A stretch of DNA of 64,000 nt from Pseudomonadota bacterium (GCA_023423655.1 JAFAFE010000001.1:186001-250000), one strand, 5' to 3'; shown: positions 1 through 8,199, numbered from the stretch's first letter. Numbers and translations are program-made. Notes: generated by a model not told the origin, from the sequence alone.

Positions 1-139
1 ATTTGGAGGTAAAGCCTTTCACCGCGCCCGTGCGATGCTGGTAAATGCGCGCCATCAGGTTTGATGTGACACCGACATACAGCGTGCCATTTTTGTGGCT
101 CGCGACCATGTATACGCATGGTTGGAATATGTCGCGCAT
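1..139 (-). CDS. GIY-YIG domain protein, partial (3' end outside window)
   Basis: The first 46 codons are visible, starting at the ATG at 139-137. The GIY-YIG nuclease core is recognisable: VYMVAS near residue 9, LYVGVTSNL near residue 19, then RIYQHRTG. The shape fits the small UvrC-like/URI-type proteins of about 90-100 residues often annotated as putative endonucleases. A GGGGGAGG ribosome site lies 8 nt upstream of the ATG. Which nucleic acid, if any, it cuts is unknown. Truncation is due only to the window edge. Confidence 0.8.
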   Translation of the reverse strand, partial: MRDIFQPCVYMVASHKNGTLYVGVTSNLMARIYQHRTGAVKGFTSK

Positions 140-159
140 CGTAAAACCTCCCCCACCTT

Positions 160-246
160 CGTCATTCCCGCGAAGGCGGGAATCCATCTCCTGAGTTTTA
201 AACTTTAAGGTCCGGAGATGGATGCCCGATCAAGTCGGGCATGACG
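160..246. repeat. Imperfect palindromic intergenic repeat
   Basis: Two arms face each other at 161-192 and 214-245. Both carry GTCAT, a CCCG/CGGG mini-hairpin and ATCCATCTCC, in opposite orientations, so the unit folds into a long hairpin with a small hairpin in each arm. Such REP-like elements are common between genes in sphingomonads. It lies between the GIY-YIG gene and the rplT terminator. Confidence 0.7.
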
Positions 247-289
247 AGGGTAAAAATATTGCGGTAAAATAGAACGGCAACAGCCGAAC

Positions 290-332
290 AAGAAAAAAGG
301 CACCGCAGCCCAGTGGCGCGGTGCCTTTTTCA
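290..332 (-). terminator. Rho-independent terminator of rpmI-rplT
   Basis: AAAAGGCACCGC at about 296-306 pairs with GCGGTGCCTTTT at about 318-329, and the A-run at 291-298 becomes the U-tract on minus-strand RNA. It sits 45-85 nt beyond the rplT stop codon, where a terminator for this operon is expected. Confidence 0.85.
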
Positions 333-374
333 TTCCTTCAATCCCTGAACGGGAAATCAGTTCTTCGGCCCCGC

Positions 375-734
375 TTATTTGGGCAGCGCAGCCTGGGCCT
401 GGGCGATGATGCCCTTGAACGCTTCGCCTTCGTGCATCGCAATGTCGGCAAGAACCTTGCGGTCCAGTTCGACACCGGCGAGCTTCAAGCCGTGCATGAA
501 CTGGCCATAGGTGAGTCCTTCCATGCGGACAGCCGCGTTGATGCGCTGGATCCACAGGGCGCGGAAGCTGCGCTTCTTAACCTTGCGGTCGCGATAAGCG
601 TATTGTCCGGCCTTTTCGACGGCCTGACGCGCGATGCGGATCGTATTTTTGCGACGGCCATAATAGCCCTTCGCCTGCTTCAGAATCCGCTTGTGCTTGG
701 CGTGCGTGGTCACACCGCGTTTAATGCGTGGCAT
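375..734 (-). CDS. rplT: 50S ribosomal protein L20
   Basis: A 119-residue protein with the standard L20 start ([18 protein letters not shown]) and the conserved block [18 protein letters not shown] near residues 22-39. L20 binds 23S rRNA early in large-subunit assembly. The length is normal for the family. It lies 15 nt downstream of rpmI and shares its transcript, which ends at the hairpin near 290-332. The usual infC partner is not upstream and pheS does not follow directly. Confidence 0.98.
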   Translation of the reverse strand: MPRIKRGVTTHAKHKRILKQAKGYYGRRKNTIRIARQAVEKAGQYAYRDRKVKKRSFRALWIQRINAAVRMEGLTYGQFMHGLKLAGVELDRKVLADIAMHEGEAFKGIIAQAQAALPK

Positions 735-749
735 AGTTCGGTGCTCCTC

Positions 750-953
750 TTACTTCAGGCCGTAGGGCGCCCAAGCCTTCACGATTTTCGTGTCGGCGTC
801 GGACATCACGGAAGTGCCGCGGTTCTGACGGATATATTTTGCATTATGGCTGATAAGACGGTGACGCTTGCCAGCGACGCCATGCTTGATCTTGCCGGTC
901 GCGGTGATTTTGAAGCGTTTCTTCACACCGCTCTTGGTCTTGAGCTTGGGCAT
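750..953 (-). CDS. rpmI: 50S ribosomal protein L35
   Basis: A 67-residue basic protein ([17 protein letters not shown], then [17 protein letters not shown]) matching L35 along its whole length. The start at 953 is chosen over one 10 codons upstream because it gives the canonical MPKLKTKSG start and has an AAGGAG ribosome site just upstream (960-966, read on the minus strand). First gene of the rpmI-rplT pair. Confidence 0.97.
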   Translation of the reverse strand: MPKLKTKSGVKKRFKITATGKIKHGVAGKRHRLISHNAKYIRQNRGTSVMSDADTKIVKAWAPYGLK

Positions 954-1084
954 TTTGGTCTCCTTTGGGATGATCCGTATCAAGCGAACATGGCAGCCCT
1001 ATTAGCCAGCCCACTTATTCGGAAGCGGCGCGCCTAGCGGGATTCGGCGGGAAATGCAAGGGGCGAGAGGCTATAGTTTCATAC

Positions 1085-1285
1085 TCATTCAGCAAGCCAC
1101 GGTCGAACCCAACCTCGATAAACCATATACAACCCCATAAGGGCGACTATCCATGATAATATATGACCTATGCGGCCTTGAAAAATCGGTGGTCGTTTTA
1201 ATTCTTCTCGCGCAGAGCCGGTCCACGCGAATATTCCCAAGCCCGCAAATCCAATCAAAAAATTAACCATTCGACACACTGCCAT
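1085..1285 (-). CDS. Small membrane protein, unknown
   Basis: A 66-residue reading frame with two hydrophobic stretches (about residues 7-21 and 42-57) separated by a charged loop, and a short C-terminal tail ending RPWLAE. No family is recognised. The local DNA (1080-1450) is clearly more AT-rich than its neighbours, so this could be acquired or non-coding. There is no clear ribosome site at the first ATG; an inner ATG five codons in is an alternative start. Confidence 0.4.
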   Translation of the reverse strand: MAVCRMVNFLIGFAGLGIFAWTGSAREELKRPPIFQGRIGHILSWIVALMGLYMVYRGWVRPWLAE

Positions 1286-1412
1286 ACTTTAAAATTAATC
1301 ACGGTCATTTATGTCAGAAAATTATTGTCGGGATATTACCGACGCAATGGCCAGTTGAAAATGTCCGTTTCACGCCGGGTTCGAAAGAATTTCCGCCATT
1401 TCTATATTTTCG

Positions 1413-1448
1413 TTTACATCCGTAATCGAACCGTCTACACCCGTAATC
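1413..1448 (+). promoter_or_regulatory. Tandem BlaI-type operator candidates
   Basis: Two related sites, TTTACATCCGTAAT at 1413-1426 and TCTACACCCGTAAT at 1434-1447, lie exactly 21 bp apart (two helical turns). The first contains the dyad TTAC-N4-GTAA. They sit 22-57 bp before the BlaI-family start codon, where an autorepressing dimer would bind. Operator function is inferred from symmetry and position. Confidence 0.5.
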
Positions 1449-1469
1449 AACGAGAGGATGATTCGGGTT

Positions 1470-1838
1470 ATGAGCGAACGTATTTCCGAGGCTGAGCGCG
1501 CGATTATGGAGGTGTTGTGGGAGGAAGCCCCGCTCACCGCGACCGATATTGCGGCGCGGGTCGAAGACGCACGGCAATGGAGCCTTGCGACCGTCAAAAC
1601 CTTGCTGTCGCGCCTCACCCAAAAGGAGGCGATTGCTTATGAAGAGCAAGGCCGCCGCTTCCATTACCGGCCCTTGCTCCAGCGTGATGACCATAATGTC
1701 GCCGAATCCAAAAGGCTGGTGGACAGCCTGTTCGGGGGCCGTGTGTCGCCGCTCGTTGCCCAGCTTGCCGAGCGCGAGGAACTGGACGATCAGGATCTCG
1801 ACGAACTGGAACAGCTTATTCGGAGTCTGCGCAAATGA
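1470..1838 (+). CDS. BlaI/MecI/CopY-family transcriptional repressor
   Basis: A 122-residue winged-helix protein. ISEAERAIMEVLW at the N-terminus and the recognition-helix region ATVKTLLSRLTQKEAI near residues 43-58 are typical of BlaI/MecI, and the acidic C-terminus (EELDDQDLDELEQLI) fits the dimerisation helix. In this family a partner M56 sensor inactivates the repressor, and that partner follows here with a 4-nt ATGA overlap (1835-1838). The ATG at 1470 is preferred to 1458 because AGAGG at 1453-1457 can serve it. No beta-lactamase is nearby, so the signal need not be a beta-lactam. Confidence 0.9.
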   Translation: MSERISEAERAIMEVLWEEAPLTATDIAARVEDARQWSLATVKTLLSRLTQKEAIAYEEQGRRFHYRPLLQRDDHNVAESKRLVDSLFGGRVSPLVAQLAEREELDDQDLDELEQLIRSLRK

Positions 1839-3595
1839 TCGCCGATACCGCTTTTACCGCCTGGCTGCTGGATAGCTTCATCGCGTTCACGGCCTTGTTG
1901 ATGTTCGTCCTCGCGGTGCGCCGTCCGGTCGCGCAATGGCTCGGCCCGCAGGTCGCTTATATGTTGTGGCTGCTCCCCGCCGCACGCTGGTTCGTGCCGC
2001 CGCTGATGCTGCCCGATGCGCTGCGCCCGTTTGCGATGCGCGTGCCTAGCGGAACGATGGGGGATGCGATGATGCAGGGCGCAACCTCTGCGCCAGCCCC
2101 AGCCAATATTGCAGGCGCGGCCGCAAACGCTGCGCCAGCCGCCCCTGCTGCCGCCGCGCCGGTGATGGCCGAAGCAAATTTTGATCTGGCGAGCGGCGCG
2201 CTGCTCTTGTGGGGCTGCACCGCCTTGCTTCTGTTCGCGCTGCTTTTGTTGCATCACCACCGCGTCATCCGTGCGGCGCGTAAAGGCGCGCATGAACTGG
2301 GCAAAGTCGGGCGCGTGCGCTTGATGGAAAGCCCCAATGCCGGTGGGCCGCTTGCGGTGGGCTTGCGCCAGCGCACCATCTTCATCCCCGCAACCGCACG
2401 TGGCTGGTCGCTCGACGCCCAGCAAATGGCGGTCGCACATGAAGTCACCCACCATCGCGCGGGGCATTTGTATCACAACCATGCCGCGATGCTGCTCTTA
2501 TGTTTGAACTGGTTCAATCCGGTCGCATGGATAGCCGCCCGCGCCTTCATTTTTGATCAGGAGGCCGATTGCGATGCGCGCACTTTGGGCCGCTATCGCT
2601 TCGATGCTGCGCAATATGCGCAGATGCTGGTCGCCGCCACGACAGGGTCGCTGCCGTCCGCCGCGATGGTCAGCCCGCGCGCCAATCTTGTCAATAAAAG
2701 CGTCATCGTGCGCCGTATCGGGAGAATAGCCATGCGTGAAAAAACATCAGGACGCCGCCTGCTCGGCACCGGCCTTGTCATCCTGTCGGGCGTGGCATTG
2801 GTGCCGCTGACTGCCAGTCTGGCGCAAGCCGACAGCCCGGCAGCGCGTCCGTCCGCCACGAACAATATTTCCACGACAACAACTGTAAAGAATGGCGAAA
2901 CCGAACGGCGCATCATCATCGGCGGCGGCAAGCAGGAACCCACCTATCGCCGCGATGTCGTCCATCATGGCAAAACGTATAAAGTCTATACCAACCATGA
3001 CATGAGCGATGCCGATATTCGCAAGACGCTGGACGATAGCGATAAGGCAGCAGCGGACGCGATGCGGGCGGCGCAAGATGCGTTGCGCAATAGTGCGGAG
3101 GCGCGGGCCGATGCGGATGAAGCCCGTCGCGATGCTTTGCAGGCGGCGGCCGAAGCACAGCGCGACGCCCGCCAAGCCGCGCGGGAAGCACAACGCGATG
3201 CCCGCCAAAATGCCGAAGAAGCCCGCCGCGAAGCCCGCCAATCCGCGTGGGAAGCGCAACGTGATGCACGCGAAGCTGCCGAAGAAGTCCGCCGCGATGC
3301 CTTGGCCGGAGTCACCGAAGCCCGCCGCCAAGCTCTGGCGAGCAGCGCCGAGGCCCGGCGTCACGCCCTCGCCAGCAGCGATGAAGCGCGCCGTCAAGCC
3401 TTGGCAGCCGCCGAAGAAGCACGCCGCACGGCCCACGCCAACGCCGCCGAAGCCATGCGCGAGGTGCGCGCAATAAACTGGAACGACATCCGCGCCGCCA
3501 CCGCAGAAGCCCGCGTCGCTGCCAGAGAGGTGCGCGCTTCCGCACGGTCTGCCAGTGGAGAAGTCAACCGCAACAGCCGGACAGACACGGAGTAA
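1835..3595 (+). CDS. M56 (BlaR1-like) membrane metallopeptidase with hendecad-repeat tail
   Basis: A 586-residue membrane protein. The N-terminal half is M56/BlaR1-like: hydrophobic helices in the first 60 residues and near 128-142, and the zinc motif HEVTHHRAGHLYHNH near residues 204-218. A further hydrophobic segment near 308-333 precedes the C-terminal region. In place of the penicillin-binding sensor domain of BlaR1, residues about 415-545 are a run of roughly 11-residue Ala/Arg/Glu repeats (EARRDAL, EAQRDAR, EARRQAL), predicted to be a long helical rod. Overlapped by 4 nt with the BlaI-like gene upstream, it is probably the protease that relieves repression. The stimulus is unknown. Confidence 0.88.
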   Translation: MIADTAFTAWLLDSFIAFTALLMFVLAVRRPVAQWLGPQVAYMLWLLPAARWFVPPLMLPDALRPFAMRVPSGTMGDAMMQGATSAPAPANIAGAAANAAPAAPAAAAPVMAEANFDLASGALLLWGCTALLLFALLLLHHHRVIRAARKGAHELGKVGRVRLMESPNAGGPLAVGLRQRTIFIPATARGWSLDAQQMAVAHEVTHHRAGHLYHNHAAMLLLCLNWFNPVAWIAARAFIFDQEADCDARTLGRYRFDAAQYAQMLVAATTGSLPSAAMVSPRANLVNKSVIVRRIGRIAMREKTSGRRLLGTGLVILSGVALVPLTASLAQADSPAARPSATNNISTTTTVKNGETERRIIIGGGKQEPTYRRDVVHHGKTYKVYTNHDMSDADIRKTLDDSDKAAADAMRAAQDALRNSAEARADADEARRDALQAAAEAQRDARQAAREAQRDARQNAEEARREARQSAWEAQRDAREAAEEVRRDALAGVTEARRQALASSAEARRHALASSDEARRQALAAAEEARRTAHANAAEAMREVRAINWNDIRAATAEARVAAREVRASARSASGEVNRNSRTDTE

Positions 3596-3600
3596 TTTTC

Positions 3601-3629
3601 CGCTTGGCGGACGGTTGTTCATCCAAGCG
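3601..3629. terminator. Possible hairpin between convergent genes
   Basis: CGCTTGG at 3601-3607 pairs with CCAAGCG at 3623-3629, just after the M56 stop codon and before the end of the convergent YgjP-like gene. There is no T-run, so terminator function is tentative. Confidence 0.35.
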
Positions 3630-3676
3630 TTAAAGGAGGGGCACACCGGTGCCATCTGTGTGGACAGGTGGCGGCC

Positions 3677-4447
3677 TCAATCAAACCTATATTGATGCAG
3701 CTTATGCCCTTCGGCCTTGAGCCAGCGGCGGGCTTTCCTTGCGCTGCCTTCGAATATTTCATCGACCAGCGCGTGGAATTCGGGGCCGTGGTGCATGTGG
3801 CGCAGATGCGCGACTTCGTGGGCGACCGTCGCGCGGCGGACGAAATCGGGGGCCATGACGAGGCGCCAATTATAGCGGATGCTGCCATCCGACGCGCAGC
3901 TTCCCCAGCGGCTTTTGGGGTCGGCGACCGATACGCGCCCCGCTTTCAATCCGGCAATCCCTGCATATTCCAGCGTTTCATCGCCGAGTAAGGCCAAGGC
4001 TTCGGCCTTCATCCAGCGTTCGATGCGGCGCGGCACCGTCTCTTGCGGTCCGCCGACATGGAGCAACCCATCGGCCAAGGTCACACGGCGCGGCCCGCCT
4101 GCTTCCCATGCCACGCGCACCAATTCGCCCTGATAGAGCAACTCCGCGCCATCGCGCACTGCAACAATCGCGTCCATTGTGCCGATTTGGGTGGCGAGCC
4201 AGCGATGCTGGCCTTCGACCCATAGCAACGCCTTGGCGCGGTCATAGCGTAAGGGAAGCGACAGGCGGATCTCGCCCTTCATCCTGTCAAAGCGCATCGT
4301 CAGTCGCCGCGCGCGCGCGTGGGGGAGCAGTTTGACCGGCCAGCTTTCCCCGCCAAGCGTCACATGCGCGCGGTTAGGGTCGGCGGGCGGCGCAACCAGC
4401 CGCTCAGACCTCGCGCTCGACAAGATGGTTTTCCAAAGGGCCGGCAT
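3677..4447 (-). CDS. YgjP/WLM-like (DUF45) zinc metallohydrolase
   Basis: Family of YgjP-type M48-related metal-dependent hydrolases. The signature is WGSC (after PKSR), then [16 protein letters not shown] in the C-terminal third: an HExxH with a downstream HHGPEF histidine, the usual three-histidine zinc site. The rest is a basic N-terminal half typical of DUF45. The start is uncertain: the frame is open further upstream but overlaps the YcgN-like gene. The ATG at 4447 gives a 44-nt overlap, and a GTG near HVTLGG is another possibility. Last gene of the Sco1/YcgN/YgjP operon. Its substrate is unknown. Confidence 0.85.
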   Translation of the reverse strand: MPALWKTILSSARSERLVAPPADPNRAHVTLGGESWPVKLLPHARARRLTMRFDRMKGEIRLSLPLRYDRAKALLWVEGQHRWLATQIGTMDAIVAVRDGAELLYQGELVRVAWEAGGPRRVTLADGLLHVGGPQETVPRRIERWMKAEALALLGDETLEYAGIAGLKAGRVSVADPKSRWGSCASDGSIRYNWRLVMAPDFVRRATVAHEVAHLRHMHHGPEFHALVDEIFEGSARKARRWLKAEGHKLHQYRFD

Positions 4448-4841
4448 CTGTTTCCGATATGGTCCATCCGCGCACCGACTGTCCAGCCTTATGAACGGCT
4501 TCGGGGTCGCCCGACACGAGATAATGCCAATCGGGCAGCGGCAAGCCTTCGGCGCGCAGGCGATAGGCACACGTCATGGGCAACCATTCGATTTCGAGCA
4601 ATTTTCGCGGCGTCAGTTGCAGGCAATCGGGCACATGGCGCTTGCGGTTGGGATAATCCATGCACTTGGCCGTCTGCCGGTCGAGCATATGGCAAGCGAC
4701 ATTGGTCGGATAAATATGCCCGGTCCATTCCTCCTCGATTTTGTGGAGGCAGCATTTGCCGCAGCCATCGCACAAGGCCTCCCATTCGGCCTTGTCCAAT
4801 GTTTCAATCGGGCGCTCCCAAAAGGGGGTCACACCACCCAT
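4404..4841 (-). CDS. YcgN-family (UPF0260) cysteine-cluster protein
   Basis: A 145-residue protein with the UPF0260/YkgJ-type cysteine pattern: CDGCGKCC near residues 24-31, then single cysteines in VACHML, AKCMDY and PDCLQL, consistent with a zinc or iron-sulfur cluster site. Biochemical function is unknown for the family. It starts inside the end of the Sco1 gene (13-nt overlap, ATGGGTGGTGTGA), which suggests coupled translation. The pairing with Sco1 may point to metal or redox handling, but that is inference. Confidence 0.85.
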   Translation of the reverse strand: MGGVTPFWERPIETLDKAEWEALCDGCGKCCLHKIEEEWTGHIYPTNVACHMLDRQTAKCMDYPNRKRHVPDCLQLTPRKLLEIEWLPMTCAYRLRAEGLPLPDWHYLVSGDPEAVHKAGQSVRGWTISETDAGPLENHLVEREV

Positions 4842-5446
4842 TGTTCCAGCAATGCCTTGACCTTGGCGGGGTCGCCTTCATTTTCGGGGGTGTTGATCGC
4901 ATCGGTCGGCACCAGCGCGATGGGCTTGCCGTCCGGTCCCATGAGGTAAGCAAGCTGGGTATGCGACATGAGGTAAGCATCAGGCGCGGAGCCTTCGACC
5001 TTGTTATAGACGACCGCATAGCCTTTGGCGGCGGCGGCAATCTCTTCTTCACTGCCGGTGAGGCCGACCATCTTGTCGTCAAACTGGCGGATAAAGGCTT
5101 TGACCTTTTCGGGCGTATCGCGCGCGGGGTCCACCGTGATGAAGATAGGCTGCACCTTCGCACCCAATTCCGGATGCGCCTTGGCAAATTGCTGATAGCC
5201 GTTGAGCAGATGCTGCATATCGACCGGACATACATCGGGGCAATAAGTATAGCCGAAATAGACAAGGCGGTATTTGCCCGCAAAATCGGCGTCGGTGACG
5301 CGCTGGCCGTCCTGATTGACCAGATTGAGCGGTGCGCCCAGCCGCGCGCCTGCAAGCGGTGGTTCGCCTTTGGCAACAGGGGCGGGGTTGCACGCACTCA
5401 CAAGAGCGAGCGCGGCAAGGGCGGGGAGGAGGGCGAATTTGTTCAT
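4829..5446 (-). CDS. SCO1/SenC family copper-chaperone lipoprotein
   Basis: A 205-residue thioredoxin-fold protein. The N-terminus [19 protein letters not shown] is a lipoprotein signal with its lipobox cysteine. The copper-binding CPDVC motif follows FGYTY near residue 72, and a downstream histidine is present in SHTQLAY, completing the Cys-Cys-His ligand set of Sco proteins. Members deliver copper to the CuA centre of cytochrome oxidase or act as thiol reductases at the membrane surface. The start at 5446 is preferred because it places the charged n-region directly before the hydrophobic stretch. Confidence 0.92.
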   Translation of the reverse strand: MNKFALLPALAALALVSACNPAPVAKGEPPLAGARLGAPLNLVNQDGQRVTDADFAGKYRLVYFGYTYCPDVCPVDMQHLLNGYQQFAKAHPELGAKVQPIFITVDPARDTPEKVKAFIRQFDDKMVGLTGSEEEIAAAAKGYAVVYNKVEGSAPDAYLMSHTQLAYLMGPDGKPIALVPTDAINTPENEGDPAKVKALLEQWVV

Positions 5447-5571
5447 GGTGATGCCAGCCATGACCTGCTATCTGTACAAAATCAACTGGCGGTGTGCGGC
5501 TGCGCGCATAAGGCGCACGGGCTTTTACGCCGCCGGAGCATTTTTATCCTTATTCGGAAAAACCATAGACT

Positions 5572-6189
5572 ATGTCGCACCGTCCCTTTTCTTTTTTCCG
5601 CCTGATGGCGCTTTCCTTTGCCGCGATGAGCCTTGCCGCCCCTGCTATGGTGCAGGCGCAGGCGGTGGACGGCTATAAATTCCTTGATGCGGTCAAAAAG
5701 CGTGATGGTGATGCGGTCACCGCCATGCTCAATGTGCCGGGCAATATCATTAACACGCGCGATGTCAGCAATGGCCGCACCGCCATCCATATCGTGACCG
5801 AACGGCGCGACCTTACTTGGATGAACTTCATCCTGAGCAAGGGCGGGCGGGTTGATGCCGAGGATAATCAAGGGATTACGCCTTTGCTGATCGCGACGCA
5901 GTTGCGCTATGCCGACGGTATTGCGTTGCTGCTCGACAAGGGCGCGAATGTGAATAAGGGAGACGGGCAAGGCGTGACCCCGCTCATCCGCGCGGTGCTG
6001 AACCGCGACCTGCCGACTGTGCGCCTGCTCGTCGCGCGCGGGGCCAATCCCGATCAGAGCGATACGGTGACGGGCCTTTCCGCCCGCGACCAAGCCAAAC
6101 GCGACCCGCGCGCGGCCATGATCCTGCAGGCTTTGAGCGCACCCAAAGCGGCACCTGCGCGCCCTGTGATGGGACCGTCGATCAAATAG
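5572..6189 (+). CDS. Exported ankyrin-repeat protein
   Basis: A 205-residue protein with a signal peptide (hydrophobic about residues 8-28, cleavage near AQA) and four ankyrin-like repeats between about residues 33 and 170, such as NGRTAIHIVTERRDL, QGITPLLIATQLRY and QGVTPLIRAVLNRDL, each followed by a helix and a GANVN/GANPD turn. The C-terminus is Ala/Pro-rich. Ankyrin repeats mediate protein binding; the partner is unknown. Probably periplasmic. Single-gene unit, divergent from the Sco1 operon. Confidence 0.85.
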   Translation: MSHRPFSFFRLMALSFAAMSLAAPAMVQAQAVDGYKFLDAVKKRDGDAVTAMLNVPGNIINTRDVSNGRTAIHIVTERRDLTWMNFILSKGGRVDAEDNQGITPLLIATQLRYADGIALLLDKGANVNKGDGQGVTPLIRAVLNRDLPTVRLLVARGANPDQSDTVTGLSARDQAKRDPRAAMILQALSAPKAAPARPVMGPSIK

Positions 6190-6222
6190 GGACCGCCCAA
6201 CCTAACCCGGGACCCACCCCCA

Positions 6223-6246
6223 GCCCCTCCCGCACGCGGGAGGGGC
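6223..6246. terminator. GC-rich hairpin between convergent genes
   Basis: GCCCCTCCCG at 6223-6232 pairs with CGGGAGGGGC at 6237-6246 around a 4-nt loop. It lies between the ankyrin gene and the convergent mmcB. There is no clear T-run. The CCCCTCCC/GGGAGGGG arm also occurs in the larger palindromic repeats near 24.9, 50.9, 54.1 and 56.4 kb. Confidence 0.45.
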
Positions 6247-6274
6247 GTGGCGTGTCGCTTGGCCTATCCGCTCC

Positions 6275-6811
6275 TCACCCCATTGGCAGCGTGCGCAACT
6301 CGCCGTCCTGTGCGACCATCGCGCGTTGCATGGCTAGTCTTGCCAGCCGCAGCGTTTCGGCCTTGCGGCGGGCGGGGGCGAGGCTGTGGGTGGCGGCGGG
6401 GCGCAATATTTCGGCGTCATAGCGGTCGGCGATAATGATGCCGCTGCGTTCCGGCAAATAGGGGGTGGCCTCTAGCGGGCTATGGTCGAACCCCGCTGGC
6501 AGCGCCCAGAAAAAACGGTCGCAATAATCGAGATAATCGGGCCATTTCATGTCGCCGAGCAAATCAGCGCGCGAAACTTTGATTTCGACAATCACAATGT
6601 CCCCTCGCGCATCCATCGCGACCAAATCGGCGCGGCGGCCATTGGGGAGCGGCACTTCGCACATCATGGTGAGGCCATGACGGTAGAATAATCGCCCGAC
6701 CCCGCGCGCCACATCCGCTGCCACCAGTGAGTCGGCAAAACAGCCATCCTCCACCGCACTAAAATCGGCAGGAATAGCGGGCGCGCCGGATTTTTCAGGA
6801 ATCATCGTCAT
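6275..6811 (-). CDS. mmcB: MmcB-family DNA repair protein
   Basis: A 178-residue protein of the MmcB (DUF1052) family, which is SOS-induced in alphaproteobacteria such as Caulobacter and has a restriction-endonuclease-like fold. Visible support is the segment RRADLVAMDARGDIVIVEIKVS near residues 59-80, whose D...ExK pattern is the PD-(D/E)xK nuclease-type core, followed by WPDYLDYCDRFFWALP. An alphaproteobacterial SOS box (6824-6838) lies 12 nt before the start codon. An ATG two codons in is an alternative start. It is assigned to DNA damage repair from family knowledge. Confidence 0.88.
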   Translation of the reverse strand: MTMIPEKSGAPAIPADFSAVEDGCFADSLVAADVARGVGRLFYRHGLTMMCEVPLPNGRRADLVAMDARGDIVIVEIKVSRADLLGDMKWPDYLDYCDRFFWALPAGFDHSPLEATPYLPERSGIIIADRYDAEILRPAATHSLAPARRKAETLRLARLAMQRAMVAQDGELRTLPMG

Positions 6812-6823
6812 CGGATGATGTTA

Positions 6824-6838
6824 GAACGAACAAAGAAC
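6824..6838 (-). promoter_or_regulatory. LexA/SOS box of mmcB
   Basis: Read on the minus strand the site is GTTC-TTTGTTC-GTTC, an exact match to the alphaproteobacterial LexA consensus GTTC-N7-GTTC. It lies 12 bp before the mmcB start, placing LexA over the promoter or transcription start. Confidence 0.85.
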
Positions 6839-6926
6839 AAAAACAAGCGAGACGGTTAAAATTGCGGGTTTATTATAGTCCTTAAGCCTGTCTCACGCCC
6901 GCCCCATAAGCGCGCATTGCTAGCTC

Positions 6927-7274
6927 TTAAACAATCGACCGCATCAGCGCATTGGTCGCGGCCTGCCCGCCGGTAAGCTGGTCCAGTTCGCGCAGCGCCT
7001 GCCCCTGATCGACGCCGCGCGTATGTTTGGCATCGAGGATAAGCTTTTCAAGCTTGGCGGGGCTGCGGTCGGGTTCGGGGGGTTGCGGCTCGCTCAACCG
7101 GCTGTTCAGCTCGGCCAGCACCTGCTGCGTCTGCGCGGCGAGTTGGGTCGCGATAAGCTGTTGCAGCTCCTCCAGCGCCTTATGGTGGCCATTATGCTTG
7201 CCACTATTGTCATGGCATTTGGCATTATGGGTATGGCAGCCATTGGCGGCCTGCGTTCCGTGAATCTGTGTCAT
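6927..7274 (-). CDS. His/Cys-rich small protein, unknown
   Basis: A 115-residue protein of no recognised family. Residues 5-31 are crowded with possible metal ligands (five or more His, two Cys: GCHTHNAKCHDN, then GKHNGHH). The middle is a helical Gln/Leu-rich segment (EELQQLIATQLAAQTQQVLAEL), followed by a Pro-rich linker and a second helical part. A 15-bp-arm palindrome sits directly upstream of the start (7281-7317). The ligand-rich N-terminus hints at metal binding; this is inference. Confidence 0.6.
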   Translation of the reverse strand: MTQIHGTQAANGCHTHNAKCHDNSGKHNGHHKALEELQQLIATQLAAQTQQVLAELNSRLSEPQPPEPDRSPAKLEKLILDAKHTRGVDQGQALRELDQLTGGQAATNALMRSIV

Positions 7275-7280
7275 CGCATT

Positions 7281-7317
7281 TGACCCCGAACGACTCGGTA
7301 ATAGTCGATTGGGGTCA
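7281..7317. promoter_or_regulatory. Palindrome upstream of His/Cys-rich gene
   Basis: TGACCCC-N3-CGACT at 7281-7295 faces AGTCG-N3-GGGGTCA at 7303-7317: 12 of 15 positions pair around a 7-nt centre. It begins 7 bp before the start codon at 7274, so it could be an operator or an RNA hairpin in the 5' leader. No T-run follows. Confidence 0.5.
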
Positions 7318-7380
7318 GCCTTGCGCGCGCGGGCGCGTCCTGTCTCTCAGCGATTCGTTTAGATTGACGGCAGGCCGTTG

Positions 7381-8199
7381 CTATTTGGCGACGAACAGCG
7401 CGCGATAGCCGGGCTTCACCAGCGCTTGTAGCGCCGCATCGAGCGGGATGGTGAAATTATATTGCCCCTCGGCATAAGGCCCCGCCGTATAGGGCGCGAG
7501 CGAGAAGCCGATTTGCGTGTAACGGCCATTAACCGCGCCGGTCGGATAGACCTCGCTTTCAAACGGGTCGGGGCAATTGCCGAAAATTTCGCCTTTGGCG
7601 GTCGGCGTGCCACGCTTGACCAGCCGTTCCTTATCGAGCGCGTTACAATAAGCGGGAAGCAAGGCCGCTTTGGCGCGCGCGGCATCGGTAAACAGGTCGG
7701 CAAAGCCCACAACCTTGCCCGCCTTGCGGTCCCAGATCAGGCTGTCGGTCCAGTTCATCCCGTGCGCGCCGCCTTCATAGCTTGCGCCATCGCCGAGCAT
7801 CACGGTCAGCCCCGCCGTTTCGCTGTCCGCCACCCAGCGCATCGCACTGATAAGTTCGGACGCAGGCGGGCCGCCCGCCTTATTGTCATAGGTCGCCATC
7901 AGCTTGTCATAAGCGGCTTTGGCAGTTGCGCGCCGCGCATCCATAATGCCGGTCAGCCCCGGATTACGGTCCATCACCATGTCGGGATAGACATAGGTGA
8001 AACCGGGTTCAACCTGCGGCTGTGCGCCGACAGGGGAGGTTGCCTGAGGCCCTGTTTGCGGCGATGTGGCTTGCGGGGGAGAGGCCGGTGCGCTGGCATC
8101 CGCCGCGACCGTCTGGCACGCCCCCAACAAGGTGAAAGCAGCCCCTGCCGCGCCGGTGAGCAAAATTCTGGGTACCAATAATCTGGTCTTCAAAATCAT
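7381..8199 (-). CDS. DUF3298/RsiV-like lipoprotein
   Basis: About 272 residues. The N-terminus has a basic start, a hydrophobic stretch and a LLGAC lipobox near residue 28, then an Ala/Pro/Gln-rich linker. The C-terminal half has the DUF3298-type signature YEGGAHGMNW...DRKAGKVVGFADLF and ends with a segment like ALVKPGYRALF. DUF3298/DUF4163 domains occur in exported proteins including lysozyme-sensing RsiV; no enzymatic role is established. The start at 8199 is preferred over 8229 because it begins the signal peptide compactly. Confidence 0.82.
   Translation of the reverse strand: MILKTRLLVPRILLTGAAGAAFTLLGACQTVAADASAPASPPQATSPQTGPQATSPVGAQPQVEPGFTYVYPDMVMDRNPGLTGIMDARRATAKAAYDKLMATYDNKAGGPPASELISAMRWVADSETAGLTVMLGDGASYEGGAHGMNWTDSLIWDRKAGKVVGFADLFTDAARAKAALLPAYCNALDKERLVKRGTPTAKGEIFGNCPDPFESEVYPTGAVNGRYTQIGFSLAPYTAGPYAEGQYNFTIPLDAALQALVKPGYRALFVAK

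Noticed and set aside
1314..1694. 126-codon minus-strand frame over the BlaI-type gene
   Set aside because: It overlaps the operator and coding region of a well-supported gene and shows no motifs.
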